Shown piece by piece: positions 24,406 to 34,538 of a DNA stretch of 64,000 bases (position 1 is its first letter; every line of letters starts with the position of its first letter). The notes under the pieces were generated by a model, which did not search any database, was not told the origin of the DNA, and saw only the letters and a program-made list of their open reading frames with translations. The stretch spans positions 1 through 64,000 of the forward strand of contig JAEDHT010000003.1 in the NCBI GenBank assembly GCA_016296885.1. Direction: 5' to 3'. A program made the position numbers and the translations under genes. This stretch comes from Clostridiaceae bacterium. GTDB taxonomy: Bacteria > Bacillota > Clostridia > Oscillospirales > Acutalibacteraceae.

Positions 24406-26040
24406 TTATTTTGAAAGATCAATGCTACGCACTTTTTCTCTAATTTTGAGTATATAAGATGGTGATACAGATAGTTCATCAATTCCCATTCTCAAAAACC
24501 TCTCTGTAAGCGTAGTATCAGCGGCAAGCTCACCGCATATACCTATCCACGCACCATTAGCGTGAGCGTTTTGGGATGATGTTTCTATTAATCTTAAAAT
24601 CGCCTCATGGTGATTGTCACAGTACTGCTCTACTGACGGATTTTGTCTGTCACAGGCAAGCGTGTATTGTGTGAGATCGTTAGTTCCAACACTAAAAAAG
24701 TCTACCAATGGAGCTAATTTATCACTTATTACTGCGGCAGCCGGTGTTTCTATCATAATGCCTAGTTCTGTGTTTTCATTATATTTAATTCCTTTTTCTT
24801 TAAGCTCTGCTTTGACAGCATCGCATATTACAAGAACTCTCTCTAATTCAGAGACACTAGTTATCATAGGAAACATAATTCCTAAATTTCCATAGGCTGA
24901 TGCCCGAAGCAATGCCCTAAGCTGAGTTTTAAAAATTTCAGGGCGTGATAAGCATATTCTAATTGCACGAAAACCCAGTGCTGGATTTTCTTCATGAGGA
25001 AGGTCGAAATATTTCGCTTTTTTGTCTGCACCAATATCCAGCGTGCGAATTATAACTTTTTTCCCTGCCATACTCACCAGAGCTTTTTTGTATGCAGTAA
25101 ATTGCTCGTCCTCTGTGGGATAATCATTGCTTTCGAGATATATAAACTCACTACGAAATAGCCCTATTCCACCGGCATCATTAGCAAGCACCGGTCCAAT
25201 ATCGTCTGTACTTCCTATATTTGCAAAGACATTAATTTTTTTGCCATCGATTGTTACATTATCTTTTCCTTTTAGGGTATGAAGCAACTCTTTTCTGCTT
25301 CTATCATATGATTGTTTTTCTAAATAATCTGACTCAGTTTTTTCATCAGGTGAGATGATAAAATCACCTGTATACCCATCTACGATGGCTGAATCGCCAT
25401 CTTTTATAACTGAGAGAAAATCTGCCCCTACTCCTATTATCGCAGGGATATTCATATTTCTAGCCAAAATAGCAGTATGAGAATTGATAGAACCACCGGC
25501 TGTCACAAACGCAAGCACCTTTTCTTTATCAAGCAAAACTGTCTCGCTGGGTGCCATATCATCTGCACATATAATTACCTTTTCGTCATTTTCGCTTGAC
25601 CGGGCATTACTTGTATCTAAGTTTTGTATTATACGATTAGAAATATCCTTGATATCTGCTGCTCTCGCCTGCATATAAGAATCTTCCATAGAAGAAAACT
25701 TTTGCACAAATATTTCGGATGTTTTTGCTACTGCATACTCTGCATTAACTAGCTGTGTCTCTATGATGCTTATGATTGACTCGTTGTAATCATCATCGTC
25801 AATCATCATCATATGTATTTCGAAAATTTGTGCATTTGTTTCTCCAACCTCTTTTTTGGCTTTATTGTAAATTTCTTGAAGCTGATTTCTGGCAAGTTCC
25901 TTTGCAGAATTAACCCTATTCTTTTCATGTTCTACATCAGTTACGTGAGTTTTGTGAACAGATACCTCCTGCCTTTTGAATACAGAGATTTTACCTATTG
26001 CTATAGCTCCATATACACCTTTTCCCGAAAATTTATTCAT
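24406..26040 (-). CDS. ptsI: PTS enzyme I
   Basis: The 544-residue phosphoenolpyruvate-protein phosphotransferase, first enzyme of the sugar phosphotransferase system. It takes phosphate from PEP onto His188 (GGSINSHTAILARN) and passes it to HPr. The HPr-binding helical domain lies at about 25-140, the PEP-binding barrel after 250 shows FRSEF, GFRAIRI and FSVGTNDLTQYTL, and CGELAAD carries the catalytic Cys. Length is slightly below the usual 570 but all elements are present. It is the last gene of the fruK-fruA-ptsH-ptsI operon, so general PTS genes here depend on the fructose promoter. Confidence 0.95.
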   Translation of the reverse strand: MNKFSGKGVYGAIAIGKISVFKRQEVSVHKTHVTDVEHEKNRVNSAKELARNQLQEIYNKAKKEVGETNAQIFEIHMMMIDDDDYNESIISIIETQLVNAEYAVAKTSEIFVQKFSSMEDSYMQARAADIKDISNRIIQNLDTSNARSSENDEKVIICADDMAPSETVLLDKEKVLAFVTAGGSINSHTAILARNMNIPAIIGVGADFLSVIKDGDSAIVDGYTGDFIISPDEKTESDYLEKQSYDRSRKELLHTLKGKDNVTIDGKKINVFANIGSTDDIGPVLANDAGGIGLFRSEFIYLESNDYPTEDEQFTAYKKALVSMAGKKVIIRTLDIGADKKAKYFDLPHEENPALGFRAIRICLSRPEIFKTQLRALLRASAYGNLGIMFPMITSVSELERVLVICDAVKAELKEKGIKYNENTELGIMIETPAAAVISDKLAPLVDFFSVGTNDLTQYTLACDRQNPSVEQYCDNHHEAILRLIETSSQNAHANGAWIGICGELAADTTLTERFLRMGIDELSVSPSYILKIREKVRSIDLSK

Positions 26041-26127
26041 AATTATTTTCTCATTCCTTTTTCTATAAAATCAGGCACAGAGCTAATTTTATTTACGCCA
26101 GCTCTGTGCCTTGTGTGTGTTTATAAT

Positions 26128-26394
26128 CTACTCACCAAAACCATCTTCAAACATGGCAACTATTTTATCTAGAACCATTTCTTCTTCTGCACCATTACAA
26201 GTTATTTTTACATAAGAACCCTTTTTTATGCAGGCAGCCATAATCTGCATAGGTGATTTTGCATTAACAGATTTATCATTTACATTTAATATTACTTCGC
26301 AATCAGGATATTCTTTAACTACCTTTGCTAATGCACCTGCAGGTCTCATATGAAGTCCTTGTTCGTTAGACACTGTAACTGTTTTTGTAATCAT
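26128..26394 (-). CDS. ptsH: Phosphocarrier protein HPr
   Basis: The 88-residue HPr shuttles phosphate from enzyme I to sugar-specific EIIA. The catalytic His15 is in NEQGLHMRPAG. The regulatory serine equivalent to Ser46 is Ser47 (AKSPMQIMAA), so HPr kinase and CcpA control is possible. The gene lies between fruA and ptsI on the same strand with a GGAG site, and its length is normal. Confidence 0.97.
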   Translation of the reverse strand: MITKTVTVSNEQGLHMRPAGALAKVVKEYPDCEVILNVNDKSVNAKSPMQIMAACIKKGSYVKITCNGAEEEMVLDKIVAMFEDGFGE

Positions 26395-26418
26395 AATTAT
26401 TCTCCTTTTGTAGGTTGA

Positions 26419-28332
26419 TTATGCATTTACTGTATGCTTTTTCTTTAGTAGCGTGAGAAGTATCATACCCACCAGTGAACCAATCGCAAGAGATAAAAGA
26501 TACAATACCCAGTTACCAACTACAGCGAACACAAATATACCTCCGTGTGGTGCCATTAATGTGCAACCAAATGCCATAGACAATGCACCGGCAACACCTG
26601 CGCCAACCATACATGATGGAATAACCCTAAGAGGATCTGATGCCGCATATGGTATTGCTCCCTCGGTAATAAAGCTTAAGCCCAAAATGTAGTTTACAGG
26701 TCCGTTTTTTAATTCGTCTTTGTTCCACTTACTCTTAAAGAAGGTTGTAGAAAGAGCTATGGCAAGAGGTGGCACCATACCGCCTATCATAACCGCCGCC
26801 ATAATATCATAGTTTCCTGATGCAATAGCCGCTGTACCAAACACATATGCCGCCTTATTAAAAGGACCACCCATATCTATAGACATCATAGCACCGAGTA
26901 TAAATCCTAAAAGAACTTTTGAAGCATCACCCATACTGCTTAGAAAGTTTGTCAATCCGGTATTTATCATTCCCATAATCGGATTGACGGCGCACATTAT
27001 CACCGCAATCAAACCCAAACCTACCAGTGGATAAATTAGCACAGGCTTTATTCCATTAAGAAAATCGGGTAGCCTGTCACATATTCTTTCCAAACCTAGC
27101 ATAAGAAATCCACCTACAAAGCCTGCAAACAAAGCACCAAGAAAACCTGAAGGGACGCCCCCTTCTACAGATGCAAATGTAGAACCTGTGGTCGCTAGGA
27201 ATCCTCCTACAAGTCCAACCAGAAATCCCGGTCTATCAGCTATGCTCATAGCGATATAGGCCGCAAGCACAGGAATCATAAAGTTAAACGCAAATCCACC
27301 TATCGTTTTAAAAAAAGCCGCAGAGGCGGTGTGAGTACCAAAATTGGCATCAGATGGTGCACCTGCAATTGTATCTATGAGAAAAGCGATAGCAATGAAT
27401 ATACCGCCAGCCACAGTAAATGGAAGCATATTAGAAACACCATTCATAAGATGCTTATAAAAGTTTCTCGCTACACTGTCGTTTTGTGATGATAAATCTG
27501 ATGATTTTGCACCATTGTGGTGATACACTTGTGTTTGACCCGATACAATTTTATTAATTAGTTCTTCGGGATTTTTTATTCCATCAGAAACCTTTGTGAT
27601 TATCACGTATTTTTCATCAAAACGTGACATTTCTACGCTTTTATCAGCGGCAATAATGATTCCATCGCAAGAATTAATTTCATCAGCAGTTAATATATTT
27701 TTTGCACCGCCTGAACCGTTTGTTTCCACCTTTATAGAGATACCCAGCTTCTCGCCTGCTTTTTCGAGCGCCTCTGCCGCCATATAGGTATGTGCTATAC
27801 CTGTTGGACAGGCGGTTACAGCAAGCACTCTATAATTTGTGTTGTTATCATTCTTATTTTCCGTTGTGGGAGAATTTTTTTCTGTTTCTGCGTCATCTAT
27901 AATTTGCAAAAACTCATCTGTACTGGTTGCTGATAAAAGATTTTCCCTAAATTCATCATCCATCAACATTGTGGTTAATTTTGAAAGCACCTCAAGATGG
28001 ACATCGCCATCGTTTGGCACTGCAATCATAAAAAATAGTTTAGAGGGTTCTCCGTCAAGCGCTTCATAGTCCACACCCTCAGGCACGGTCATAGCTGCAA
28101 GTGATGGAGCTGTAACCGCTTCGCTCCTTGCATGAGGAATTGCTATGCCCTCTCCCACCGCTGTGGAGCCACTGCCCTCTCGAATGAGTATATCTTGCTT
28201 AAACTTCTCTTTGTCTGATATAGTTCCAGCTTTTAGCTGAAGCTCTATTAGCATATCAATTGCTTCTTCTTTGCTAGTTGGTGTTGCATTCAATACAACA
28301 CTGTTTTTACCAAGTAAATCTACTATTCGCAT
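26419..28332 (-). CDS. fruA: PTS fructose transporter, EIIABC
   Basis: A 637-residue membrane permease that imports fructose and delivers fructose-1-phosphate. Domain order is EIIA (1-150, phospho-His67 in IPHARSE), EIIB (about 165-265, phospho-Cys175 in VTACPTGIAHTYMAAEALE) and the membrane EIIC domain (about 290-637) with multiple hydrophobic helices (GGIFIAIAFLIDT, GGFLMLGLERICD, DMGGPFNKAAYVFG, FITEGAIPYAA). A linker rich in Asn and Thr joins A and B. Between fruK and ptsH, it forms a complete fructose uptake route. No fruR regulator is present. Confidence 0.97.
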   Translation of the reverse strand: MRIVDLLGKNSVVLNATPTSKEEAIDMLIELQLKAGTISDKEKFKQDILIREGSGSTAVGEGIAIPHARSEAVTAPSLAAMTVPEGVDYEALDGEPSKLFFMIAVPNDGDVHLEVLSKLTTMLMDDEFRENLLSATSTDEFLQIIDDAETEKNSPTTENKNDNNTNYRVLAVTACPTGIAHTYMAAEALEKAGEKLGISIKVETNGSGGAKNILTADEINSCDGIIIAADKSVEMSRFDEKYVIITKVSDGIKNPEELINKIVSGQTQVYHHNGAKSSDLSSQNDSVARNFYKHLMNGVSNMLPFTVAGGIFIAIAFLIDTIAGAPSDANFGTHTASAAFFKTIGGFAFNFMIPVLAAYIAMSIADRPGFLVGLVGGFLATTGSTFASVEGGVPSGFLGALFAGFVGGFLMLGLERICDRLPDFLNGIKPVLIYPLVGLGLIAVIMCAVNPIMGMINTGLTNFLSSMGDASKVLLGFILGAMMSIDMGGPFNKAAYVFGTAAIASGNYDIMAAVMIGGMVPPLAIALSTTFFKSKWNKDELKNGPVNYILGLSFITEGAIPYAASDPLRVIPSCMVGAGVAGALSMAFGCTLMAPHGGIFVFAVVGNWVLYLLSLAIGSLVGMILLTLLKKKHTVNA

Positions 28333-28370
28333 ATCAGTGTCTCCATAAAAAATATTTTAATATATATAAC

Positions 28371-29264
28371 CTATCCTAAAAGTTTGTAAATATCGTCTTT
28401 CTTTGCTAGTCCATCTGAAAACGCTGTTGCACCGCCTGCCGCTGTAGCCATTCTGAGGGCATAATTATAGTCGTCTGATTCAAATCCTGCTATAAAGCCT
28501 GCCACCATAGAATCTCCTGCTCCTACAGAATTTTTTACGATACCTTTGCACGCTTCTCGGAAATATGTGTTACCGTTTTCATCTATTAGCAAAGCACCAT
28601 CACCTGCCATAGAAACCAAGACATTTTTGGCACCCATGTCCTTAAGCTTAGTTGCATAAGTTTTTATTTCTTCTGATGATGTGAGTGTAACCCCAAATAT
28701 TTCGCCTAACTCATGCTTATTCGGTTTGATAAGAAACGGCTTATACTTAAGCGATTTGAGCAGGAGGTCTTTTGTTGCATCTACTACAATTCTGATTTTT
28801 CTATCTGAAAGTATTTCTAAAATGCGCTCATAAATATCATATGGAAGTGAGTTAGGCACACTACCCGCGAGTACGATAGTATCACCATCTTTTAACTCTG
28901 ACAGCTTTTTAAACATACTATTGACATCATTTTCTGTGATAACAGGTCCATTACCATTTATCTCTGTTTCAGCAGATGACTTAATTTTTACATTTATTCT
29001 GGAAAAACCGCCATTCAAATGAACAAAGTCTGTTTGTATACCCTTTTTTCTTAAGCCACTTTCTATATATTCACCTGTAAAACCTGCTACAAATCCAAGC
29101 GTTTTAGATGTGATACCTAATTCTGCAAGTACAAGTGATACATTAATTCCCTTGCCACCTATATATACCTCCTCTCTTTTTGTACGATTAGTACTACCAT
29201 CAATTATGCCATCTGTATGTATTACATAATCGACGGCAGGATTGAATGTAACTGTATATACCAT
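28371..29264 (-). CDS. fruK: 1-phosphofructokinase
   Basis: A 297-residue PfkB-family sugar kinase converting fructose-1-phosphate into fructose-1,6-bisphosphate. FNPAVDYVI, GGKGINVSLVLAELG and the C-terminal anion-hole/ATP motif NSVGAGDSMVAGFIAG identify the FruK/LacC subgroup. It is the first gene of the fru-pts operon, with AGGAGG before the ATG and a promoter at 29326-29354. Its product feeds directly into Fba encoded at 16.1 kb. Confidence 0.96.
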   Translation of the reverse strand: MVYTVTFNPAVDYVIHTDGIIDGSTNRTKREEVYIGGKGINVSLVLAELGITSKTLGFVAGFTGEYIESGLRKKGIQTDFVHLNGGFSRINVKIKSSAETEINGNGPVITENDVNSMFKKLSELKDGDTIVLAGSVPNSLPYDIYERILEILSDRKIRIVVDATKDLLLKSLKYKPFLIKPNKHELGEIFGVTLTSSEEIKTYATKLKDMGAKNVLVSMAGDGALLIDENGNTYFREACKGIVKNSVGAGDSMVAGFIAGFESDDYNYALRMATAAGGATAFSDGLAKKDDIYKLLG

Positions 29265-29325
29265 TTCTAAACCTCCTGTATGTTTTTAAATTTATGTTTT
29301 TATAAGAAGAAATGTAATTTGGATT

Positions 29326-29354
29326 ATTATATCAAATTTCTATATTATTGCCAA
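29326..29354 (-). promoter_or_regulatory. Predicted fru operon promoter
   Basis: On the minus strand TTGGCA (29349-29354) and TATAAT (29326-29331), 17 apart. Confidence 0.7.
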
Positions 29355-29457
29355 TTAAATGCTTTTTTTCGAAAATTACCGCTTAAATTATATCTACTCT
29401 TTGTATATGATTTGCATTTTTTTCTATATTATTCATTCTACAAAGCTAATATTGTTA

Positions 29458-30354
29458 CTATCTAGATGGATTAACGTGCACCATAATATGTTTTACTTTT
29501 GGAAAAGCTTGTTCTATATCATTATGCACGGTCTCAGCAATTTCATGTGCCTCATACAAAGGAATAGTGCCATCTGCTATGATTTCAATATCGACATATA
29601 TTTTATTGCCAAATGTGCGAGTTTGAAGCAAATCTATGCCAAGAACATCTGGGTTATTTATAACGCAATCACGTAATGCATTTTCAGTTTCTTCATCACA
29701 AGAATGATCAACCATTTTGTTCATTGCTTCCTTAAATATATCGTATGATGCCTTTGCAATAAAGAAAAAAATAATTAAGCTTGCAACTGAATCCATAATA
29801 GGATAGCCAAATCTTGCACTAATAATACCAATTAACGCACCTATTGATGAAAGAGCATCTGAACGATGATGCCAAGCATCTGCCATTAGGGCACTTGAGT
29901 CTATTTTCTTTGCATAAAATTTTGTGTACCAATACATTGCTTCCTTGCTGATGATTGAAATAATTGCCGCAACCAGTGCAAGGATACCGGGAACCTGTAT
30001 ATTTTTGTAACCACCACTTATAATATTCTCAAAAACTTTTGCACCAATTCCCAGTCCGGTAATAAATAGAACTATGGCTAATACAATAGCCGCAACACAC
30101 TCCAGTCTTTCGTGTCCGTATGGATGCTCTTTATCGGGTTCCTTTGATGAAATCTTAACACCTATGATTACCACAAGGGTACTAAATACATCAGAAGCCG
30201 AGTGTATAGCATCACTGATCATAGCTCCCGAATAGGCAATAATTCCTGCCATTAGCTTAAACACAAACAAAATTAAATTTCCGATAATTGTTACAATAGA
30301 AACTTTATTTGCAATTTTTAAATACTCCTTATCTAAAATAATCTTTTTCTCCAT
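29458..30354 (-). CDS. Cation diffusion facilitator transporter
   Basis: A 298-residue CDF-family metal-proton antiporter, exporting zinc, iron, manganese or a related divalent cation. About six transmembrane helices occupy residues 15-210; the membrane metal site is represented by SDAIHSASD in TM2 and ADAWHHRSDA in TM5, both with the expected Asp/His. The cytoplasmic C-terminal domain (about 215-298) contains the HEIAE and HIMVHVNP elements that bind a second metal. The mixed D/H site cannot separate zinc from manganese. It lies upstream of the fru operon on the same strand but is separated by about 190 bases and a promoter. Confidence 0.93.
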   Translation of the reverse strand: MEKKIILDKEYLKIANKVSIVTIIGNLILFVFKLMAGIIAYSGAMISDAIHSASDVFSTLVVIIGVKISSKEPDKEHPYGHERLECVAAIVLAIVLFITGLGIGAKVFENIISGGYKNIQVPGILALVAAIISIISKEAMYWYTKFYAKKIDSSALMADAWHHRSDALSSIGALIGIISARFGYPIMDSVASLIIFFFIAKASYDIFKEAMNKMVDHSCDEETENALRDCVINNPDVLGIDLLQTRTFGNKIYVDIEIIADGTIPLYEAHEIAETVHNDIEQAFPKVKHIMVHVNPSR

Positions 30355-30523
30355 AAAAATTCCCCCATTTTTATTCTTTATAACACTAGATATATGTGGG
30401 AGAATAATAATATGTTAAAATATAGGAATACCTTACAATCAAGAGTATTATAATGATAAGAAACCCTATGAATTTACAATTATATTTTTTTATATCTTTA
30501 ATCATAATTTTTTTATATCCCCG

Positions 30524-30552
30524 TTGCGTAATAGATTAATGTGTTGTATAAT
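30524..30552 (+). promoter_or_regulatory. Predicted murE-mre promoter
   Basis: TTGCGT (30524-30529) and TATAAT (30547-30552) are 17 apart, ahead of the wall elongation genes. The 30355-30523 stretch holds no gene. Confidence 0.65.
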
Positions 30553-30592
30553 ATTAGGGAATTTTTAAATTATATTATTTCGGAGGCTTTTA

Positions 30593-32056
30593 ATGCTTTT
30601 ATCTGATCTATTAATTAATATAGAGCATAAATTCATCAGTGGTGAAGATAAAGAAATCACATCACTGGTGTATAATTCCCGCAAAGTGGAAAATGGTAGC
30701 GTTTTTGTTTGTTTAAAGGGTTCTAGCTTTGATAGTCATACTATAACACGTGATGTATGCAATGCCGGTGCTGTTGCTATAATAGCTGAACATGAAGTAG
30801 AGCATAGCGATGACTGTACATTGGTTATAGTTGATAACACAAGAAAGGCTCTGGCTTATATGTCATGCGCATTTTTTGGATATCCGGCAGATAAGCTGAA
30901 AACTATAGCTATAACCGGCACAAAGGGCAAAACAACAACCGCTTCAATGATAAAATACATACTTGAAGAAAAAGGAATGAAGACAGCCACTATCGGTACT
31001 CTAGGCATTGTGATGGGTGAAAATATTATTAAAACTGACAACACCACCCCTGAATCCTATGAGATACAAAAGGCAATGAGTGCAATGGTTGATGAGGGCT
31101 ATGATGCGGTGGTAATAGAAGCATCCAGTCTTGGTTTTAAATGGCATAGAACAGATGGATTTGTGTTTGATTATGGCGTGTTTACAAACTTTTCTCATGA
31201 TCATATTGGTGGCGTGGAGCATAGCTCTATGGAAGAATACTTTGCCTGCAAAGCAATGCTCTTTAATCAATGCAAAAAAGGCTTTGCGAATATTGATGAT
31301 GAAAAATATGATAAACTGGTCGAGTTAGCCTCATGCGATGTAACTAGCTTTGGCTTTTCTGAAAACGCTGATTTGAGATGTACATCCACTTCCCTACTCA
31401 ACCGTAATGGCTTTATCGGTGTGCATATTGAAACTGTGGGTATGGTTGAACTAAGCGCCGATGTGGCTGTTCCGGGAAAATTTAATGCTTATAATGCGCT
31501 TGCCGCTGTAGCAGTGTGCAACGATATGGGCGCAAGCAGTGATGAAATGTCCCGTGGTCTTTCAAAGGTGAAGGTTAAAGGCAGAGTGGAGCCTGTTAAA
31601 ATAAGCGACAAATTCACCCTTCTGATAGACTATGCACACAATGCCCTAAGCATGGAAAATGTACTAACTACTTTACGTGAATACAAACCAAAAAGACTTG
31701 TAACTCTCTTTGGAGCCGGTGGAAACAGACCAAAGGTGAGAAGATATGAAATGGGCGAAATGTCGGGCAAGCTATCTGATTTATCTGTAATCACAGAGGA
31801 TAATTCCAGATTCGAGGATGTTAACGACATAATAGATGATATACTGATTGGTATGCATAAGACAGAAGGCAAATACGTGGTAATTCCAAACCGCTGTGAT
31901 GCAATACGATATTGCATAGAAAATGCAGAGGACGGAGATATAATAGTTCTCGCAGGAAAAGGACACGAGGACTACCAGGAAAAAAAAGGTGTAAAATATC
32001 ACCTTGACGAAAGAGAAGTAATACAAGATGTTGTAAATAGTCTCAAATGTGACTGA
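30593..32056 (+). CDS. murE: UDP-N-acetylmuramyl-tripeptide synthetase
   Basis: The 487-residue MurE adds the third amino acid to UDP-MurNAc-L-Ala-D-Glu in the cytoplasm. It has the Mur ligase ATP loop TGTKGKTTT, the NTTPES motif, ASSLGFKWHR, and the C-terminal domain LIDYAHN. The residue-selective motif reads Asp403-Asn404-Ser405-Arg406 where DAP-adding enzymes have DNPR; retention of the arginine favours meso-diaminopimelate, with Ser replacing Pro. CGGAGG precedes the ATG. The stop is 61 bases before mreB, so synthesis of wall precursor and the elongation machinery are probably co-transcribed. Confidence 0.94.
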   Translation: MLLSDLLINIEHKFISGEDKEITSLVYNSRKVENGSVFVCLKGSSFDSHTITRDVCNAGAVAIIAEHEVEHSDDCTLVIVDNTRKALAYMSCAFFGYPADKLKTIAITGTKGKTTTASMIKYILEEKGMKTATIGTLGIVMGENIIKTDNTTPESYEIQKAMSAMVDEGYDAVVIEASSLGFKWHRTDGFVFDYGVFTNFSHDHIGGVEHSSMEEYFACKAMLFNQCKKGFANIDDEKYDKLVELASCDVTSFGFSENADLRCTSTSLLNRNGFIGVHIETVGMVELSADVAVPGKFNAYNALAAVAVCNDMGASSDEMSRGLSKVKVKGRVEPVKISDKFTLLIDYAHNALSMENVLTTLREYKPKRLVTLFGAGGNRPKVRRYEMGEMSGKLSDLSVITEDNSRFEDVNDIIDDILIGMHKTEGKYVVIPNRCDAIRYCIENAEDGDIIVLAGKGHEDYQEKKGVKYHLDEREVIQDVVNSLKCD

Positions 32057-32117
32057 TTTCGATATCTATCAGGTAATATAATAAATTTCAGCAATCCTAA
32101 GAAAAGGACGATGTATA

Positions 32118-33134
32118 ATGTTTGCAAAAGATATTGGTATAGATTTGGGCACAGCTAATACTCTGGTTTATATGAAAGGTAAAGGCGTTGTGATGCGTGA
32201 ACCATCTGTAGTAGCAGTGGATTTGAGAGATGATACTGTGTTGGCCGTGGGCTCACAGGCAAAGGAAATGATAGGTAGAACACCGGAGTCTATCGTAGCA
32301 ATAAGACCTCTGAAAGATGGTGTAATCGCCAATTTTGACGTAACCGCTACAATGCTTAAGCATTTTATAAGAAAGGCTACAAGAATAGGAATGTTTAGTA
32401 GACCTAAGGTGGCTATTTGTGTTCCATCAGGGGTCACAGAGGTAGAGCGAAATGCTGTGGCTCAGGCTGCTATGCAGGCTGGCGTGCGTGCAAGAGATTT
32501 TATAGCCATAGATGAACCTATGGCAGCAGCTATCGGCGCCGGACTCCCTGTGGATGAGCCTATTGGAAGTATGGTGGTAGATATTGGCGGAGGCACTGCA
32601 GAGGTGGCTGTAATATCTCTGGGTGATATTGTGACATCCTGCTCTGTGAGATGCGCCGGTGATAAATTAGACGAGGCTATCATATCATATGTGAAGAAAC
32701 GATATGATCTGCTGATAGGTGAACGCACAGCTGAGGAAATCAAGATAAATATCGGATCTGCCTACCCTTATGATGATGAGAGCGAAATGCTTGTAAAAGG
32801 CAGAAATCTTATAGACGGTCTTCCAAAGGATATAACTGTGAATTCTGCTGAAATCAGAGATGCTATGTCTGACAGCATAAAGGTTATTGTGGAGGCTATT
32901 AAAAGCACATTGGAGAAGACCCCTCCTGAGCTTTCTGCTGATATATATGACCACGGAATTATGCTTTCCGGTGGTGGAGCTTATATCAGAAATTTGGATA
33001 AGCTGATCTCTATTGAAACTCAGATGCCTGTGTATATAGCTGATAAGCCACTAGATTGCGTAGCAGTGGGAGCCGGCAATCGCTTAGACAGAGGTACTCT
33101 TACATCATCTTATTATAAAAACAGAAGAAAATAA
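32118..33134 (+). CDS. mreB: Rod-shape-determining protein MreB
   Basis: A 338-residue bacterial actin that organises lateral wall synthesis beneath the membrane. The actin-fold ATP signatures are phosphate 1 [13 protein letters not shown] at the N-terminus, [14 protein letters not shown] (phosphate 2) near residue 155 and [16 protein letters not shown] (adenosine). AAGGACG lies upstream of the ATG. Followed by mreC and mreD in the classic order, it defines a rod-shaped or ovococcoid elongation system; PBP2 at the end of the operon fits a rod. Confidence 0.97.
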   Translation: MFAKDIGIDLGTANTLVYMKGKGVVMREPSVVAVDLRDDTVLAVGSQAKEMIGRTPESIVAIRPLKDGVIANFDVTATMLKHFIRKATRIGMFSRPKVAICVPSGVTEVERNAVAQAAMQAGVRARDFIAIDEPMAAAIGAGLPVDEPIGSMVVDIGGGTAEVAVISLGDIVTSCSVRCAGDKLDEAIISYVKKRYDLLIGERTAEEIKINIGSAYPYDDESEMLVKGRNLIDGLPKDITVNSAEIRDAMSDSIKVIVEAIKSTLEKTPPELSADIYDHGIMLSGGGAYIRNLDKLISIETQMPVYIADKPLDCVAVGAGNRLDRGTLTSSYYKNRRK

Positions 33135-33200
33135 AAATTGCAATAAAAGAACGGAGGAAGCGTGTATCGGTACATTATTTGTTGATACACGCTGCTTTAT

Positions 33201-34010
33201 ATGGATATATTCAGATATAAAGGAATCAGGATGTTGCTTGCGGTTGTGTTGATTTTATTTGGCGCATGGATCGTGACAGCCAACACAAACAATGATTTGG
33301 CTGTTTCGATAGCTAATACTCTATCCTACCCTTTTAGGAAGCTAGGTTTCGCCACGCATCAAACATTGAACGGTAGTAAATCTTATGACGAGGTTGTAAG
33401 CAACAACGAAGAATTGCAGTCAGAGGTGAACAAACTAAGAGGGCAACTTTCTGATTATTACGATATAAAACGTGAAAATGAACAGCTTAGAAAATATTAT
33501 GATATAAAGGAAACTAACTCTGAATTTAAATTAATACCTGCAAATATAATAAACAAAGACCCTGATAGGGGTATTTATGAGTTTACTTTAGATTGTGGTA
33601 CAATGGCAGGAGTCACAAAGAACAGCCCTGTGCTAACAGAAAATGGCTTGATAGGATATGTGAGTCAGGCAGATATAACCAGCTGTACTGTAACCACTGT
33701 TTTATCAGATAAGGCACAGATAAGCGTAATTGACAAAAAAACCGCAGATACCGGAATCCTCACCGGAAATCCATCACTTGCCGTTGAGAGCAAAGCTATA
33801 ATTAAACTACTGGATGAAAAATCAAAACCTGAAAAGGGCGATATTATAGCTACATCAGGAATGGGAGAAATTTTCCCTGCTGATCTACTGCTTGGCACTG
33901 TGGATGAAATAAAATATGATGAATATGATTCTTCTAAGTATGCTGTAGTATCTTTGTATGATAATATAGCTGCGCTCAGTGAGGTTGTAGTCCTCGTAAA
34001 TCCCACATAA
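33201..34010 (+). CDS. mreC: Rod-shape-determining protein MreC
   Basis: A 269-residue single-pass membrane protein connecting MreB with the outer synthases. One transmembrane helix (about 10-28) is followed by a coiled coil (about 65-100: SNNEELQSEVNKLRGQL, RENEQLRKYYD) and two beta-barrel subdomains after residue 110 (NGLIGYVSQ, GILTGNP, KPEKGDIIATSGMGEIFPADLLLG). The 66-base gap after mreB includes CGTGTATC/GATACACG, a short inverted repeat at about 33161-33191. Length and features are typical. Confidence 0.93.
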   Translation: MDIFRYKGIRMLLAVVLILFGAWIVTANTNNDLAVSIANTLSYPFRKLGFATHQTLNGSKSYDEVVSNNEELQSEVNKLRGQLSDYYDIKRENEQLRKYYDIKETNSEFKLIPANIINKDPDRGIYEFTLDCGTMAGVTKNSPVLTENGLIGYVSQADITSCTVTTVLSDKAQISVIDKKTADTGILTGNPSLAVESKAIIKLLDEKSKPEKGDIIATSGMGEIFPADLLLGTVDEIKYDEYDSSKYAVVSLYDNIAALSEVVVLVNPT

Positions 34011-34028
34011 ACAAGGAATATTTGAAAC

Positions 34029-34532
34029 ATGAATGAAAGAAAGACCATTAGAATTATTATTTATAGCATTGAATTGATAATATGCTTTTCGCTACAGGGA
34101 ATCGCCGGACTAATACCAGATATAATGGGATGTACACCACTGCTCACAGTTGCGTGTGTATCACCTTTGATACTGTTTGAATCATCTGATATTGCAATTA
34201 TATTTGGCATGATATGTGGTATCTTTATAGATATTTCTATAAGTAATGTTGTGGGACCATATGGAATATTAATGTCAGTCATGGCATTCATTTTTTCTTA
34301 TCTATCAAATGAAATCTTTATCAAAAGGACCTTGTTTTGTATTATAGCAAGCTTTCTGTTATGTTTAATGAGTTTGTTTGCTTTTAATGCAGGCTGTATG
34401 ATCTATTTGGATACGGAGTATGATTTGATAAGCTTTATTGTTACAAGTCTGATCGAGGGTGGCTATACATTTTTATTCGGATTATTATTTTGTTGTATAA
34501 ACAGCGGTGTTGAAAAACTAAAGGAACGATAA
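34029..34532 (+). CDS. mreD: Rod-shape-determining protein MreD
   Basis: A 167-residue hydrophobic protein with about five membrane helices, the expected size and topology for MreD, the third member of the elongasome scaffold. Sequence conservation in this family is low; identification rests mainly on position between mreC and the PBP2 gene, and on segments such as SPLILFESSDIAIIFGMICGIFID and VVGPYGILM. The start is 18 bases after mreC. Confidence 0.85.
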   Translation: MNERKTIRIIIYSIELIICFSLQGIAGLIPDIMGCTPLLTVACVSPLILFESSDIAIIFGMICGIFIDISISNVVGPYGILMSVMAFIFSYLSNEIFIKRTLFCIIASFLLCLMSLFAFNAGCMIYLDTEYDLISFIVTSLIEGGYTFLFGLLFCCINSGVEKLKER

Positions 34533-34538
34533 AGGTAG

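Noticed and set aside
29374..29389. CcpA cre-like site upstream of fruK (TTTAAGCGGTAATT)
   Set aside because: Only the AAGCG core fits; the outer half-sites do not, and the position upstream of -35 is not decisive.
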